This document shows, piece by piece, positions 41,414 to 48,903 of a DNA stretch of 64,000 nt. This DNA is from Kiritimatiellia bacterium. Its GTDB lineage: Bacteria > Verrucomicrobiota > Kiritimatiellia > RFP12 > UBA1067. The translations under genes and the position numbers were made by a program. The stretch lies in the NCBI GenBank assembly GCA_016296065.1, contig JAEDKA010000016.1, forward strand, positions 1 through 64,000, given 5' to 3'. The notes under the pieces are model-generated. The model was not told where the DNA came from and made no database searches. It was given only the letters and a program-made list of their open reading frames with translations. Every line of letters begins with the position of its first letter. Position 1 is the stretch's first letter.

Positions 41414-43900
41414 TCACAGATACCGCCCGGTCACGCTTTGGCGGCAGGATTTGATTTCAGCGGGCGTTCCGACGGCGACGATGCGGCCGCCGTCTTTGCC
41501 GCCGCCCGGACCCATGTCGACGATCCAGTCCGCCGCGCGGATGACGTCGAGGTCGTGTTCGATCACGATCACGGTGGCGCCGTTGCCGATCAGATGGCGG
41601 AACACGTCCATCAGCGTGCGCACGTCGAGCGGATGAAGTCCGATCGTCGGCTCGTCGAAGACGAAAACCGTGTCGCCCTGCCCGCGCCCCATCTCGCTCG
41701 CGAGCTTGAGCCGCTGCGCCTCGCCACCGGAAAGCCCCGGCGTCTCCTCGCCCAGCGTGAGATAGCCGAGTCCGATGTCGTGGAGCGTCTGAAGACGGCT
41801 CTTGACGATGGGCAAGTCCGCGCAGGCCACCAGCGCCTCGTCGACGCTCATCGCCATCAGCTCCGGGAGTGACACGCCCTTGCGCTTGACGGCGAACGCC
41901 GCCTTTGCGTAGCGCACACCGCGGCAGTCGGGGCAGGGAATATCGACATCCGGCAGGAACTGGACGTCAAGGTTGATCTCGCCCGTGCCGTCGCAGGTCG
42001 GGCAGCGCAGCGCGCCCGTGTTGTACGAGAAATCGCCCGCCTTGTAGCCGCGCTCCTTTGCGTCCGTCGTGCGGGCGTAGATCTTGCGCAGCTCGTCGTG
42101 GACGTTCGCGTATGTCGCGACGGTCGAGCGGATGTTGATGCCGATTGGCGTCGCGTCGATGAGCTTCACCTGCGCGATGCCGGGCGCAGAAAGCGCGCGG
42201 ACGTGCGCGGGGAGCGCGTGTTTCCCGATCTGCGCTGCGAGCCCCGGCACGAGGCTTTCGAGAATCAGCGTGGTCTTGCCGCTTCCCGAAACGCCCGTCA
42301 CGACAGAAAGCTTGCCCTTCGGGAACGACACCTCAAGGGGTTGCACGGTGTGAATCGCCGAAGTGGAGAGTTTGATTTCTGTATCTTTTTGCCGCAAAGA
42401 ACGCAGAGGACGCAGAGATTCCTCCTTTGCGCTCTTTGTGTTCTTTGTGGCTAAAAATGGCCCTATCTGCGATTTGGGATTCTTCGCGATCTCTTTCACC
42501 GTTCCCTCCGCTACAAGGCGTCCGCCCTTCGCGCCGGCTTCCGGACCGAGCTCCACAATCCAGTCGGCGTGTGCGAGCACCTGCGTGTCGTGGTCAACGA
42601 GTAGAACCGAATTGCCGTCTGCTACAAGATCGTCCATCACGCCGGTCAGCCCTTCCAGGTTCGACGGATGAAGTCCGATGGACGGCTCGTCGAGGACATA
42701 CAGGACTCCCGTAGTCCTGTTTCTGACGGCGCGGGCGAGCTGCATGCGCTGACGCTCGCCGGTGGAGAGCGTCGATGCGGCGCGGTCGAGCGAGAGATAC
42801 GAAAGACCGAGTTCGATCAGTCGACGCGACGTATCGTGGAACGATTCGCAGATGCGTTCCGCCATCGGACGCATCGGCTTCGGCAGGGACGCGGGAACGC
42901 CGCGCACCCATTCTTCCGCCTCAGCGAGCGTCATTTCGCACGCCTTGTCGAGCGGGATGCCGCGCAGGAGCGGCGCGCGGGCGCGTTCCGAGAGGCGCGT
43001 GCCGCCGCAGTCGGGGCAGGGGCCTTCCTTCAGAAACTTCGCTACGCGCTTCATGCCCTTCTCGTCCTTCACGTTCTTGAGCGCGTTTTCGACGGTGTTG
43101 ACGGCGTTGAAGAAGGTGAAGTCCATTTCGCCGGAGCGTCCGTCCTTCTTGATCTGATAGACCATGTGGTGCTTTTCCGGCGGGGCGTGAAGGACGATGT
43201 CGCGCTCGCGGTCGGTGAGGTCGCGCCACGGGACGTCCGTCCTTACGCCGAGATGGTCGCGCGCGATGTCCTTCATGAGCGACCACATGAGCGACTGCCA
43301 CGGCGCGACGGCGCCTTCGTCGATCGTGAGCGAATCGTCCGGGATGATCGTATCCATGTCGACTTCCCGCACGACGCCCGTTCCGTCGCAGCGCTTGCAC
43401 GCGCCCTGCGAATTGAAGGCGAGTTCCTCCGCGCCGGGCGCGAAGAAGCGCGCGCCGCATTCGGGGCAGACAAGCTCGCGTTCCGCCGCGACGTCCAGCG
43501 ACGGCGCAAGATAGTGTCCGTTGGGGCAGCGGTGCGACGCGAGGCGCGAGTACATGAGACGGAGCGAGTTGAGGAGCTCCGTCGAGGTGCCGAACGTGGA
43601 GCGGATGCCTGGGACGCCCGGACGCTGCCGGAGCGCGAGCGCGGCCGGCACGTAACGCACGTCATCGACTTCCGCGCGCTCCGCCTGCGTCATGCGCCGG
43701 CGGGTGTAGGTGGAGAGCGATTCGAGATAGCGACGCGATCCCTCGGCATAGACGATGCCCAGCGCGAGAGACGACTTGCCGCTTCCCGAAACGCCCGCGA
43801 CGCCGACGATCTTCCCGAGCGGAATGTCGACGTCGATGTTCTTGAGGTTGTTCTTCTTCGCCCCGCGCACCTCTATCGCGGTTGGTCTTTCTTTGCTCAT
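41414..43900 (-). CDS. UvrA-like ATPase (paralogue of excinuclease subunit A) with repeat insertion
   Basis: An 828-residue protein with two ABC ATPase modules: GVAGVSGSGKSSLALG (about 31-46) and GVSGSGKTTLILES (about 530-545), both with the ABC signatures LSTGERQRMQLARA and LSGGEAQRLKLASEM, Walker B VLYVLDEPSIGLHP and VFVFDEPTIGLHP, and zinc-type CxxC pairs. UvrA proper is about 940 residues; this matches the shorter class of UvrA-like proteins, some of which give drug or damage resistance. A peptide of about 25 residues (ATKNTKSAKEESLRPLRSLR) between the two modules is encoded by a palindromic repeat. The gene is flanked by 31-bp inverted repeats. Confidence 0.85.
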   Translation of the reverse strand: MSKERPTAIEVRGAKKNNLKNIDVDIPLGKIVGVAGVSGSGKSSLALGIVYAEGSRRYLESLSTYTRRRMTQAERAEVDDVRYVPAALALRQRPGVPGIRSTFGTSTELLNSLRLMYSRLASHRCPNGHYLAPSLDVAAERELVCPECGARFFAPGAEELAFNSQGACKRCDGTGVVREVDMDTIIPDDSLTIDEGAVAPWQSLMWSLMKDIARDHLGVRTDVPWRDLTDRERDIVLHAPPEKHHMVYQIKKDGRSGEMDFTFFNAVNTVENALKNVKDEKGMKRVAKFLKEGPCPDCGGTRLSERARAPLLRGIPLDKACEMTLAEAEEWVRGVPASLPKPMRPMAERICESFHDTSRRLIELGLSYLSLDRAASTLSTGERQRMQLARAVRNRTTGVLYVLDEPSIGLHPSNLEGLTGVMDDLVADGNSVLLVDHDTQVLAHADWIVELGPEAGAKGGRLVAEGTVKEIAKNPKSQIGPFLATKNTKSAKEESLRPLRSLRQKDTEIKLSTSAIHTVQPLEVSFPKGKLSVVTGVSGSGKTTLILESLVPGLAAQIGKHALPAHVRALSAPGIAQVKLIDATPIGINIRSTVATYANVHDELRKIYARTTDAKERGYKAGDFSYNTGALRCPTCDGTGEINLDVQFLPDVDIPCPDCRGVRYAKAAFAVKRKGVSLPELMAMSVDEALVACADLPIVKSRLQTLHDIGLGYLTLGEETPGLSGGEAQRLKLASEMGRGQGDTVFVFDEPTIGLHPLDVRTLMDVFRHLIGNGATVIVIEHDLDVIRAADWIVDMGPGGGKDGGRIVAVGTPAEIKSCRQSVTGRYL
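42385..42457. repeat. In-frame palindromic repeat inside the UvrA-like gene
   Basis: Two arms related to the flanking 31-bp repeat (GCCGCAAAGAACGCAGAGG and CTTTGTGTTCTTTGTGGC) face each other within about 73 bp. The element keeps the reading frame and adds a peptide in the linker between the ATPase modules. Confidence 0.8.
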
Positions 43901-43993
43901 GTCTCTACCTTCTTGTCATGTCTGCATCATCTTCTACCTTGAAATCTTCCGTCGAACCGCTCGAACGCGATGTCGTCATCGACTCCTTTAACT

Positions 43994-44024
43994 CTTTGCG
44001 TCCTTTGCGTTCTTTGCGGCTAAA
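43994..44024. repeat. 31-bp inverted repeat, right copy
   Basis: CTTTGCGTCCTTTGCGTTC followed by TTTGCGGCTAAA; the mate of 41380-41410, 2645 bp apart end to end. Confidence 0.85.
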
Positions 44025-44042
44025 CAGCATCTAAACGGATCT

Positions 44043-44534
44043 TCACTTTCGGTTCAAGACCAGTCTGACAACCCAATACAACGAATTCAAAGAAATTGCG
44101 CTAATAAATATTGGCGCAAAATACGCAGACAGATTTCCTCCCTGCGTACCCTTGATTGTCAGATAGGCAAAGACTCCCGTAATAATCAACTTGGTGGTGC
44201 TGAGCATGTGCCATGCAATTGTCAGTACCCGCGCCTGATTCTCCTTCGTAACCTTGAAAGGGATGTTCCAGTATTTTGGAAACAGTTCCGCAACCGACAA
44301 CAAACCAACGATGAACCACGTAATAGCCAGCAACACCCAAATCATACTCTTGCCGCTATATCCGTTAATGACGCCGTCCGCGCCATAGTGAGTCGGAATT
44401 CTATCGGGCAATGCGGCATAGCGACACGCCACCCAGACCGTCATGCTAATCAGCAATACGGCACATAGACAGTCAACGATCCAGACCAGTCGGGTTCGTT
44501 TCACATTGCGATCCAATCCATCGACCTTCATCAT
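44043..44534 (-). CDS. DUF1648/SdpI-like membrane protein
   Basis: A 163-residue protein with four predicted membrane helices. The DUF1648 motif LPDRIPTHYGADGVINGYSGKS (in part residues about 42-60) lies after the first helix. SdpI of Bacillus, which shares this domain, is an immunity protein and signal sensor. The base composition is visibly more AT-rich than its neighbours, suggesting recent acquisition. AAGGAG precedes the ATG. It lies outside the inverted-repeat unit and beside an ATPase remnant. Function unknown. Confidence 0.75.
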   Translation of the reverse strand: MMKVDGLDRNVKRTRLVWIVDCLCAVLLISMTVWVACRYAALPDRIPTHYGADGVINGYSGKSMIWVLLAITWFIVGLLSVAELFPKYWNIPFKVTKENQARVLTIAWHMLSTTKLIITGVFAYLTIKGTQGGNLSAYFAPIFISAISLNSLYWVVRLVLNRK

Positions 44535-44632
44535 GCGCTCCTTGTTTTTGGTTTAGATTCCTTGTACAGTCCACCATTTAATCTCAGCAAATAATATCTC
44601 GTTTCACAAATCGGCTCCATCTTGCCTGTCTC

Positions 44633-44822
44633 TCATGCATTGACCTTGAGCCATTCCCTGAAGAATGGGTTTAAGAACTTGTACTCGGTGCGGTTTTGGC
44701 AGATGAGACGCGACGCGACAAGGCTGTTAAGCGCCCGCTTGATGGCGCCGAGGCTTGCAATGCGGACGCGGGCAGAAGTATTCCCCGTCAACAACGCATC
44801 CGTATCTGAATGGCATCTTCAT
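44633..44822 (-). pseudogene. AAA ATPase remnant with internal deletion
   Basis: From an ATG after AGGAGGGTACAGG the frame reads MKMPFRYGCVVDGEYFCPRP, the N-terminus of a small AAA-ATPase family. It joins, in another frame, a C-terminal part reading RVRIASLGAIKRALNSLV, then RLICQNRTEYKFLNPFFREW, which is the C-terminal winged-helix end of the same family. The central ATPase domain (well over 200 residues) is gone. Confidence 0.75.
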
Positions 44823-44846
44823 CCTGTACCCTCCTTGCGCTAGGCA

Positions 44847-44900
44847 TTATATCATTAATTACGCATTTGTGCGATACGCAATCTTGCGTAATTTTTATGT
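44847..44900. repeat. Inverted repeat downstream of hipA-1
   Basis: ATTACGCA and TGCGTAAT (8-bp arms) surround 19 bases, with further TGCGTA-like words inside. It may act as a terminator or a HipB operator. Confidence 0.4.
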
Positions 44901-44924
44901 TATGCGCGGGGAAGCTGACAAAAC

Positions 44925-46223
44925 CTATGCGCCGGAATCGCCCGGTTGGCTGAGCCGCCGCGAGATTGCATCGGCGAAGTCATCGCGGACCTCCGCCTCG
45001 GCGGCGAAACGCGGCCAGTCGCGCACCGCGCTCCTGACTTCGTCGAGAACCGCGCGCGCCTTGCGCTCTCGCATGTTCGCAAAGCGCGCGCAGGAGAGGA
45101 TGTCGTCGTCCGTTATGCCGATGCGCTTTCCGTTCACGGACATCTGGTGGCGCGAGGTCCAGTCGCCTTCCGGATTGTGCGCGTAGCACTCGTCGTACGC
45201 AGGGGCGAGCGACCACTCGCCGCGCCGGTCCATGAGGTACGCGATGTTCTTCACGTGGTCGTCGCAGTTCCACGCCAGCACGTTGAACGCCATGCGCCGA
45301 AATAGCTGCTCGTTGGCGCGCGCATCATTCACGACGCGGCGGGTGACACGAAACGCCTGTTCATACGAATATGCGGCGGGATCGTTGAAATCCATGTGCG
45401 CAAGAGCTCCAAGCGTCTGCGCGTGCAGCTTGCCGCCGTCCGGGAGTCTGTCGAATCGGCGCGTCATGAAGTGGCGCTTGTTCCAGAGCCGGCACTCGGT
45501 CATCTCGATTCCCGCCGCGCGGGCCATCAGATGGTAGGCGTATTCGACGCGCCCGTAGCCCCATTTGTCGTCGCCTTCCTTGTCGCCGTTTCCCGTGAGC
45601 CCGTCGAACTTGATAAGCCAGTAGCCAAACCCCTCCGGAAGCGCGACCTGTCCGGACCGCACCTCGCCCGTCGCCTCGTTCCACCCGATGAGCGCCTTCG
45701 CGCGCGCGCCGCCTGCGGAAGAACCGACCTTGAGAATCGAGGCATATTCGCTGATGCCCGGAACAAGCGACGCCTTCGCGTCTTCGCGCATCTTGAGAAC
45801 CCTGTCTGCGAGTTCCGAAAGCGCATCAACCGTCAGCCGTTCGCTTGCATCTTCCTTGTCGACAAGCGCCGGCTTGTATTCAAGCGCGCCCATCCCGCGC
45901 CGCCCCGCATAGCAGAGCCTGTCCACGGCGTTCAAGTCTTCTGGACGCTTACCCTGTTCTCGCAACCATGCGGCAATCACCTTGTTGCCGAACTTGTCCG
46001 GCAGCGAATCCGACAAGAGTCCGGGAAGTCCATGAAACGACTTGATGGGCAGTTCGGGAAATTCAAACACCGACGACGAAAGCGGCATCATGAGTGGAGA
46101 CACCTCAACGCCCATGTCGAGGAATTCGTCGGCGTACTGGAATTTCGCAATCGGACTTTCATCCTGAAGGAGCACGGTCCCCACATGCGTTCCCCAAAGA
46201 TAAACATTCGCGGTATTATGCAT
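44925..46223 (-). CDS. hipA: HipA-family kinase toxin (module 1)
   Basis: A 432-residue protein. An N-terminal subdomain (VYLWGTHVGTVLLQDESPIAKFQY), the GLPGLLSDSLPDKFGN motif, the SSAGGARAKALIGW loop, and the catalytic core FNVLAWNCDDHVKNIAYLMDR with LAPAYD are those of HipA kinases, which phosphorylate targets such as aminoacyl-tRNA synthetases to stop growth. Catalytic Asp and Asn are present. It starts 15 nt after the hipB-1 stop. The length is normal. A second, divergent hipBA pair follows 550 nt away. Confidence 0.85.
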   Translation of the reverse strand: MHNTANVYLWGTHVGTVLLQDESPIAKFQYADEFLDMGVEVSPLMMPLSSSVFEFPELPIKSFHGLPGLLSDSLPDKFGNKVIAAWLREQGKRPEDLNAVDRLCYAGRRGMGALEYKPALVDKEDASERLTVDALSELADRVLKMREDAKASLVPGISEYASILKVGSSAGGARAKALIGWNEATGEVRSGQVALPEGFGYWLIKFDGLTGNGDKEGDDKWGYGRVEYAYHLMARAAGIEMTECRLWNKRHFMTRRFDRLPDGGKLHAQTLGALAHMDFNDPAAYSYEQAFRVTRRVVNDARANEQLFRRMAFNVLAWNCDDHVKNIAYLMDRRGEWSLAPAYDECYAHNPEGDWTSRHQMSVNGKRIGITDDDILSCARFANMRERKARAVLDEVRSAVRDWPRFAAEAEVRDDFADAISRRLSQPGDSGA

Positions 46224-46238
46224 CTCGACACCTCATTT

Positions 46239-46598
46239 TCATTGCGCAGGCTGTCCATCGCCCCACATACGTACTGTCCTGGCGCGAACAGTCCGCACGC
46301 GCTTTGGCATCTTCATCGCATGTTTTTCCAGTTCCGCAACCTGAAGCGGCGTAGGAGAGGGCTCTGGCAGCACAATCGACAGCTTATTCAAGACATTGAG
46401 GCAGCGAAGAACCGAAAGAAAAGCATCAAGGCGAATGCCGCCTGCGCCATTCTCAAGGCGAGAAAGCGCATAGCGCGACATGCCAGCCTTCGCGGCCAGC
46501 TCCTCTTGCTTCATCCTCGCAGAAATGCGTAAATACGCAACTCGGCGCCCGACCTCCTTCAGCAGGGCTTCATCAGATATGTCATCTATTCTATTCAT
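46239..46598 (-). CDS. hipB: HipB-like antitoxin (module 1)
   Basis: A 119-residue protein with an Xre-type helix-turn-helix (VAYLRISARMKQEELAAKAGMSRYALSRLENGAGG, about 20-55) and a tail of about 55 residues with a basic C-terminus. HipB neutralises HipA and represses the operon. It lies upstream of hipA-1 in the usual antitoxin-first order. A CACATC/GATGTG inverted arrangement upstream (near 46620-46650) could be its operator. Confidence 0.82.
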   Translation of the reverse strand: MNRIDDISDEALLKEVGRRVAYLRISARMKQEELAAKAGMSRYALSRLENGAGGIRLDAFLSVLRCLNVLNKLSIVLPEPSPTPLQVAELEKHAMKMPKRVRTVRARTVRMWGDGQPAQ

Positions 46599-46700
46599 TA
46601 CGCCTTATTCCTGTGACACAAACCACATCATTCACACTTTATGCCTTGAAGATGTGACATATTAAACCAAATTTCCCCTCGCAATGCAAGGGGAAATCGT

Positions 46701-46738
46701 CTCGTCTTAAAGCGAGCCGTCAACGACATCTGAAAGCA
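46701..46738. repeat. 38-bp direct repeat, copy A (cyclo-ligase 3' end with stop codon)
   Basis: Differs by one base from 49948-49985. On the minus strand it reads LSDVVDGSL followed by TAA, the end of a 5-formyl-THF cyclo-ligase, with no gene attached. It lies downstream of hipA-2. Confidence 0.8.
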
Positions 46739-46774
46739 GGCGTCTTTCCGGTAATATCTGTCATTTTGCGTCTC

Positions 46775-47974
46775 CTATTCGGCAAACACGCTTTTGACCT
46801 CGGCAAGGATGTCTTCCGCCGAGCCTATCGAATAGCGGGCAGCGACTTCTAGAAGATCGTCGTCGGTGATGTCCGACTGCTTTCCGTTGATGCTCATCGC
46901 GTGGCAGTTGGTCCATGCTCGACGCGCATCCACTTCTGGGGCCTCCGGCGGTACGCCGCCCGTGAGATCGTATGCCGGCGCAAGACGCCATGGATCGCCC
47001 TCCTTCATCATGAACGAGAAGTTCTTCGAATGATCGTCTGTTTCGTCGGAATAGACATTGAACGCCATGCGGCGGAACATCTGCGAAAGCGCGTCATAGC
47101 CAAGTCCAAGTGCCACGATTGTTTCAAAAAGCTGTCCGTAGGAGTTCATTTCAAGCGACACGTCCGGAGGAAGCGTGCGCATCGCGCGGAAAGTCATCAG
47201 ATGGTGGCGTCTTGAGCCGTCCCTGTCGAATCGGCGCGTCATGAAATGCCGCGCGCCATCGAGTTCGTACAGCCTCGATTCGCTTATGTCAACGCCGCAG
47301 GCCCTTGCGAGCTCATACGTACGGTATTCGGCGACGCCCAGATACGGTCGCTCGTCGGGAGTGATCTTGACGATCCAGTGCTCGAATCCGTCCGGCATAT
47401 CCTCGCTCGGGACACAGAATTTGTCGGTTTGCGGATTCCATCCGACGACCGCCTTGGCCTGCGCGCCGCCCGCAGACGTTCCAACCCGGAAAATCTCCTT
47501 GAGTGCGTCCGGGCCGGACATTCTCTCTATTCTGCGATCCAGGACATGACGCGACTGCTCGACGACGTTTTTCATGCGCAGCGCAAGAAAGGCATCCCTG
47601 CGCGGACCTCTTTGCGGAGCATACTCCAGCGCCCCCATAGCCCTTGAACCGACATAGGCCAGACGATCAAGCGCCGTGACCGATGACTTCATCACGTTCT
47701 GCTGTTCCATCCATGCATCGATGACGCTGTTTCCGAAGGAATCCGGCAGGGAGTCCGCGAATACCGCGGGAAGGCCGTAGAACGCCGAAGCAGGTCGGTC
47801 GAGAAAAGAGAACTCGCGTTTTTCAAGCGGAAGCTCAAACGGCGCGATCTCCGTTCCCGAACGGAGAAACGCGTCGTCGTACTCAAAGCGATAGTGTGTA
47901 GCCGTCTTGGGTGCGATCGTTCCGACATGCCGCCCCCACAACGAAACTTCGATTGCCCTTACGTGCGAATACAT
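46775..47974 (-). CDS. hipA: HipA-family kinase toxin (module 2)
   Basis: A 399-residue HipA homologue: EVSLWGRHVGTIAPKTATHYRFEY, GLPAVFADSLPDSFGNSVIDAW, TSAGGAQAKAVVGW, FNVYSDETDDHSKNFSFMM with catalytic Asp and His/Asn, and LAPAYDLTGG. It starts at the stop of hipB-2 (one-base overlap), so translation is coupled. The sequence differs strongly from module 1, so they are separate acquisitions rather than a recent duplication. It lies inside the segment bounded by the 38-bp direct repeats. Confidence 0.85.
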   Translation of the reverse strand: MYSHVRAIEVSLWGRHVGTIAPKTATHYRFEYDDAFLRSGTEIAPFELPLEKREFSFLDRPASAFYGLPAVFADSLPDSFGNSVIDAWMEQQNVMKSSVTALDRLAYVGSRAMGALEYAPQRGPRRDAFLALRMKNVVEQSRHVLDRRIERMSGPDALKEIFRVGTSAGGAQAKAVVGWNPQTDKFCVPSEDMPDGFEHWIVKITPDERPYLGVAEYRTYELARACGVDISESRLYELDGARHFMTRRFDRDGSRRHHLMTFRAMRTLPPDVSLEMNSYGQLFETIVALGLGYDALSQMFRRMAFNVYSDETDDHSKNFSFMMKEGDPWRLAPAYDLTGGVPPEAPEVDARRAWTNCHAMSINGKQSDITDDDLLEVAARYSIGSAEDILAEVKSVFAE

Positions 47975-48282
47975 CAGCGCACCGCCTTCCGGGGAGCGCT
48001 CGCCCGCAGCCTCGGCCGTCCGCCACGCTTGGCGTAGTCTCTGATCGAGACCTCATCCGGCGGACCGAGCCGCATGATCCACTCGTCCTTCCCGAGCGTA
48101 CGGCAGACCTGGATGAACGTGGTAAGCGACGCACCGCGTCCACACTCAAGATTCTTGAGCGCGCTCTCGGAAATGCCGCTGCGCTCGGACACGATTTTCT
48201 GCGAGAGATTCCTGTACAACCGCTCCCGCTTCAGCATCGATCCGATGTCTACCAGCAGATCCTCTATTTTTCCAAGCACCAT
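47974..48282 (-). CDS. hipB: HipB-like antitoxin (module 2)
   Basis: A 102-residue protein with an Xre-type helix-turn-helix (RLYRNLSQKIVSERSGISESALKNLECGRGAS-like, about 20-55) and a basic tail (KRGGRPRLRASAPRKAVR) that could bind DNA. It is upstream of hipA-2 and shares a base with its start codon. The promoter is TGGTATAAT at 48314-48319. Confidence 0.82.
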   Translation of the reverse strand: MVLGKIEDLLVDIGSMLKRERLYRNLSQKIVSERSGISESALKNLECGRGASLTTFIQVCRTLGKDEWIMRLGPPDEVSIRDYAKRGGRPRLRASAPRKAVR

Positions 48283-48313
48283 AACAGTCTCTTTTTAAAC
48301 CCTTGTGCTTGAT

Positions 48314-48319
48314 ATTATA
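48314..48319 (-). promoter_or_regulatory. Extended -10 of the hipBA-2 operon
   Basis: TGGTATAAT on the minus strand, about 32 nt before the ATG at 48282. Confidence 0.6.
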
Positions 48320-48353
48320 CCATAAGAGTTGCTTTTGCGTCTATAGTAAGCCA

Positions 48354-48890
48354 CTACTTTGTGATCTTCCAGCAAAGCCAGGCGGACAATGTCTTGGAGT
48401 CGAAGATCGTGCCGTTACGGATGGCGTCTTCGACCTCGACCTCGGAAAGGACGACCGAATAGACGTTCTCGTCAGGATCCTGGTCCTGCGAATGGGCCGT
48501 CTCTGAAAGCTCGGCGAAATAGAGGTGAATCCGCTCCTCGCAGTACCCGGGGGTGCAGATGATCGTCGTCAGGAACTTGATGCTCGTCACCTCGTAGCCT
48601 GTCTCCTCGGCGGTTTCGCGCTTCGCGCCCTCGACCGGGTCTTCGCCCGGTTCGAGTCCGCCTGCGATGACTTCTATCAGCGCTTCTTCCGCGGCCTTGC
48701 GGTACTGCTTCACGAACACGAACTTTCCGTCCGGTCTGCGCGCGAGGATGGCGACCGCGTTGCCGTGGCGTATAACCTCGCGTTTCGCCTTGCGCCCGTC
48801 GGGCAGCTCGATGTCGAGCAGATCGACGCTGATGATCTTCCCGGTGTACTTCCGCTCCGTCGCGAGCGTCTTTTCAGTGAGGTCTGTCAT
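48354..48890 (-). CDS. NUDIX hydrolase (ADP-ribose pyrophosphatase type)
   Basis: A 178-residue enzyme with a full Nudix box, GGLEPGEDPVEGAKRETAEETG (split residues about 95-117), preceded by the ADPR-like VFVKQYRKAAEEALIEVIAGG. The N-terminus (TERKYTGKIISVDLLDIELPDG) is typical of the NudF/ADP-ribose group, which hydrolyses ADP-ribose to AMP and ribose phosphate. It lies inside the segment flanked by the 38-bp repeats, after the fused cyclo-ligase gene (13 nt gap). Confidence 0.88.
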   Translation of the reverse strand: MTDLTEKTLATERKYTGKIISVDLLDIELPDGRKAKREVIRHGNAVAILARRPDGKFVFVKQYRKAAEEALIEVIAGGLEPGEDPVEGAKRETAEETGYEVTSIKFLTTIICTPGYCEERIHLYFAELSETAHSQDQDPDENVYSVVLSEVEVEDAIRNGTIFDSKTLSAWLCWKITK

Positions 48891-48903
48891 TTATAGTCTC
48901 CTT

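Noticed and set aside
43920..44036. 38-codon plus-strand frame (MSASSSTLKSSVEPLERDV...)
   Set aside because: Its second half is just translation of the right 31-bp repeat and it has no credible ribosome binding site or homology.
44633..44822. Small intact gene of unknown function
   Set aside because: The two ends match the N- and C-termini of one ATPase family in different frames, so it is a deletion remnant.
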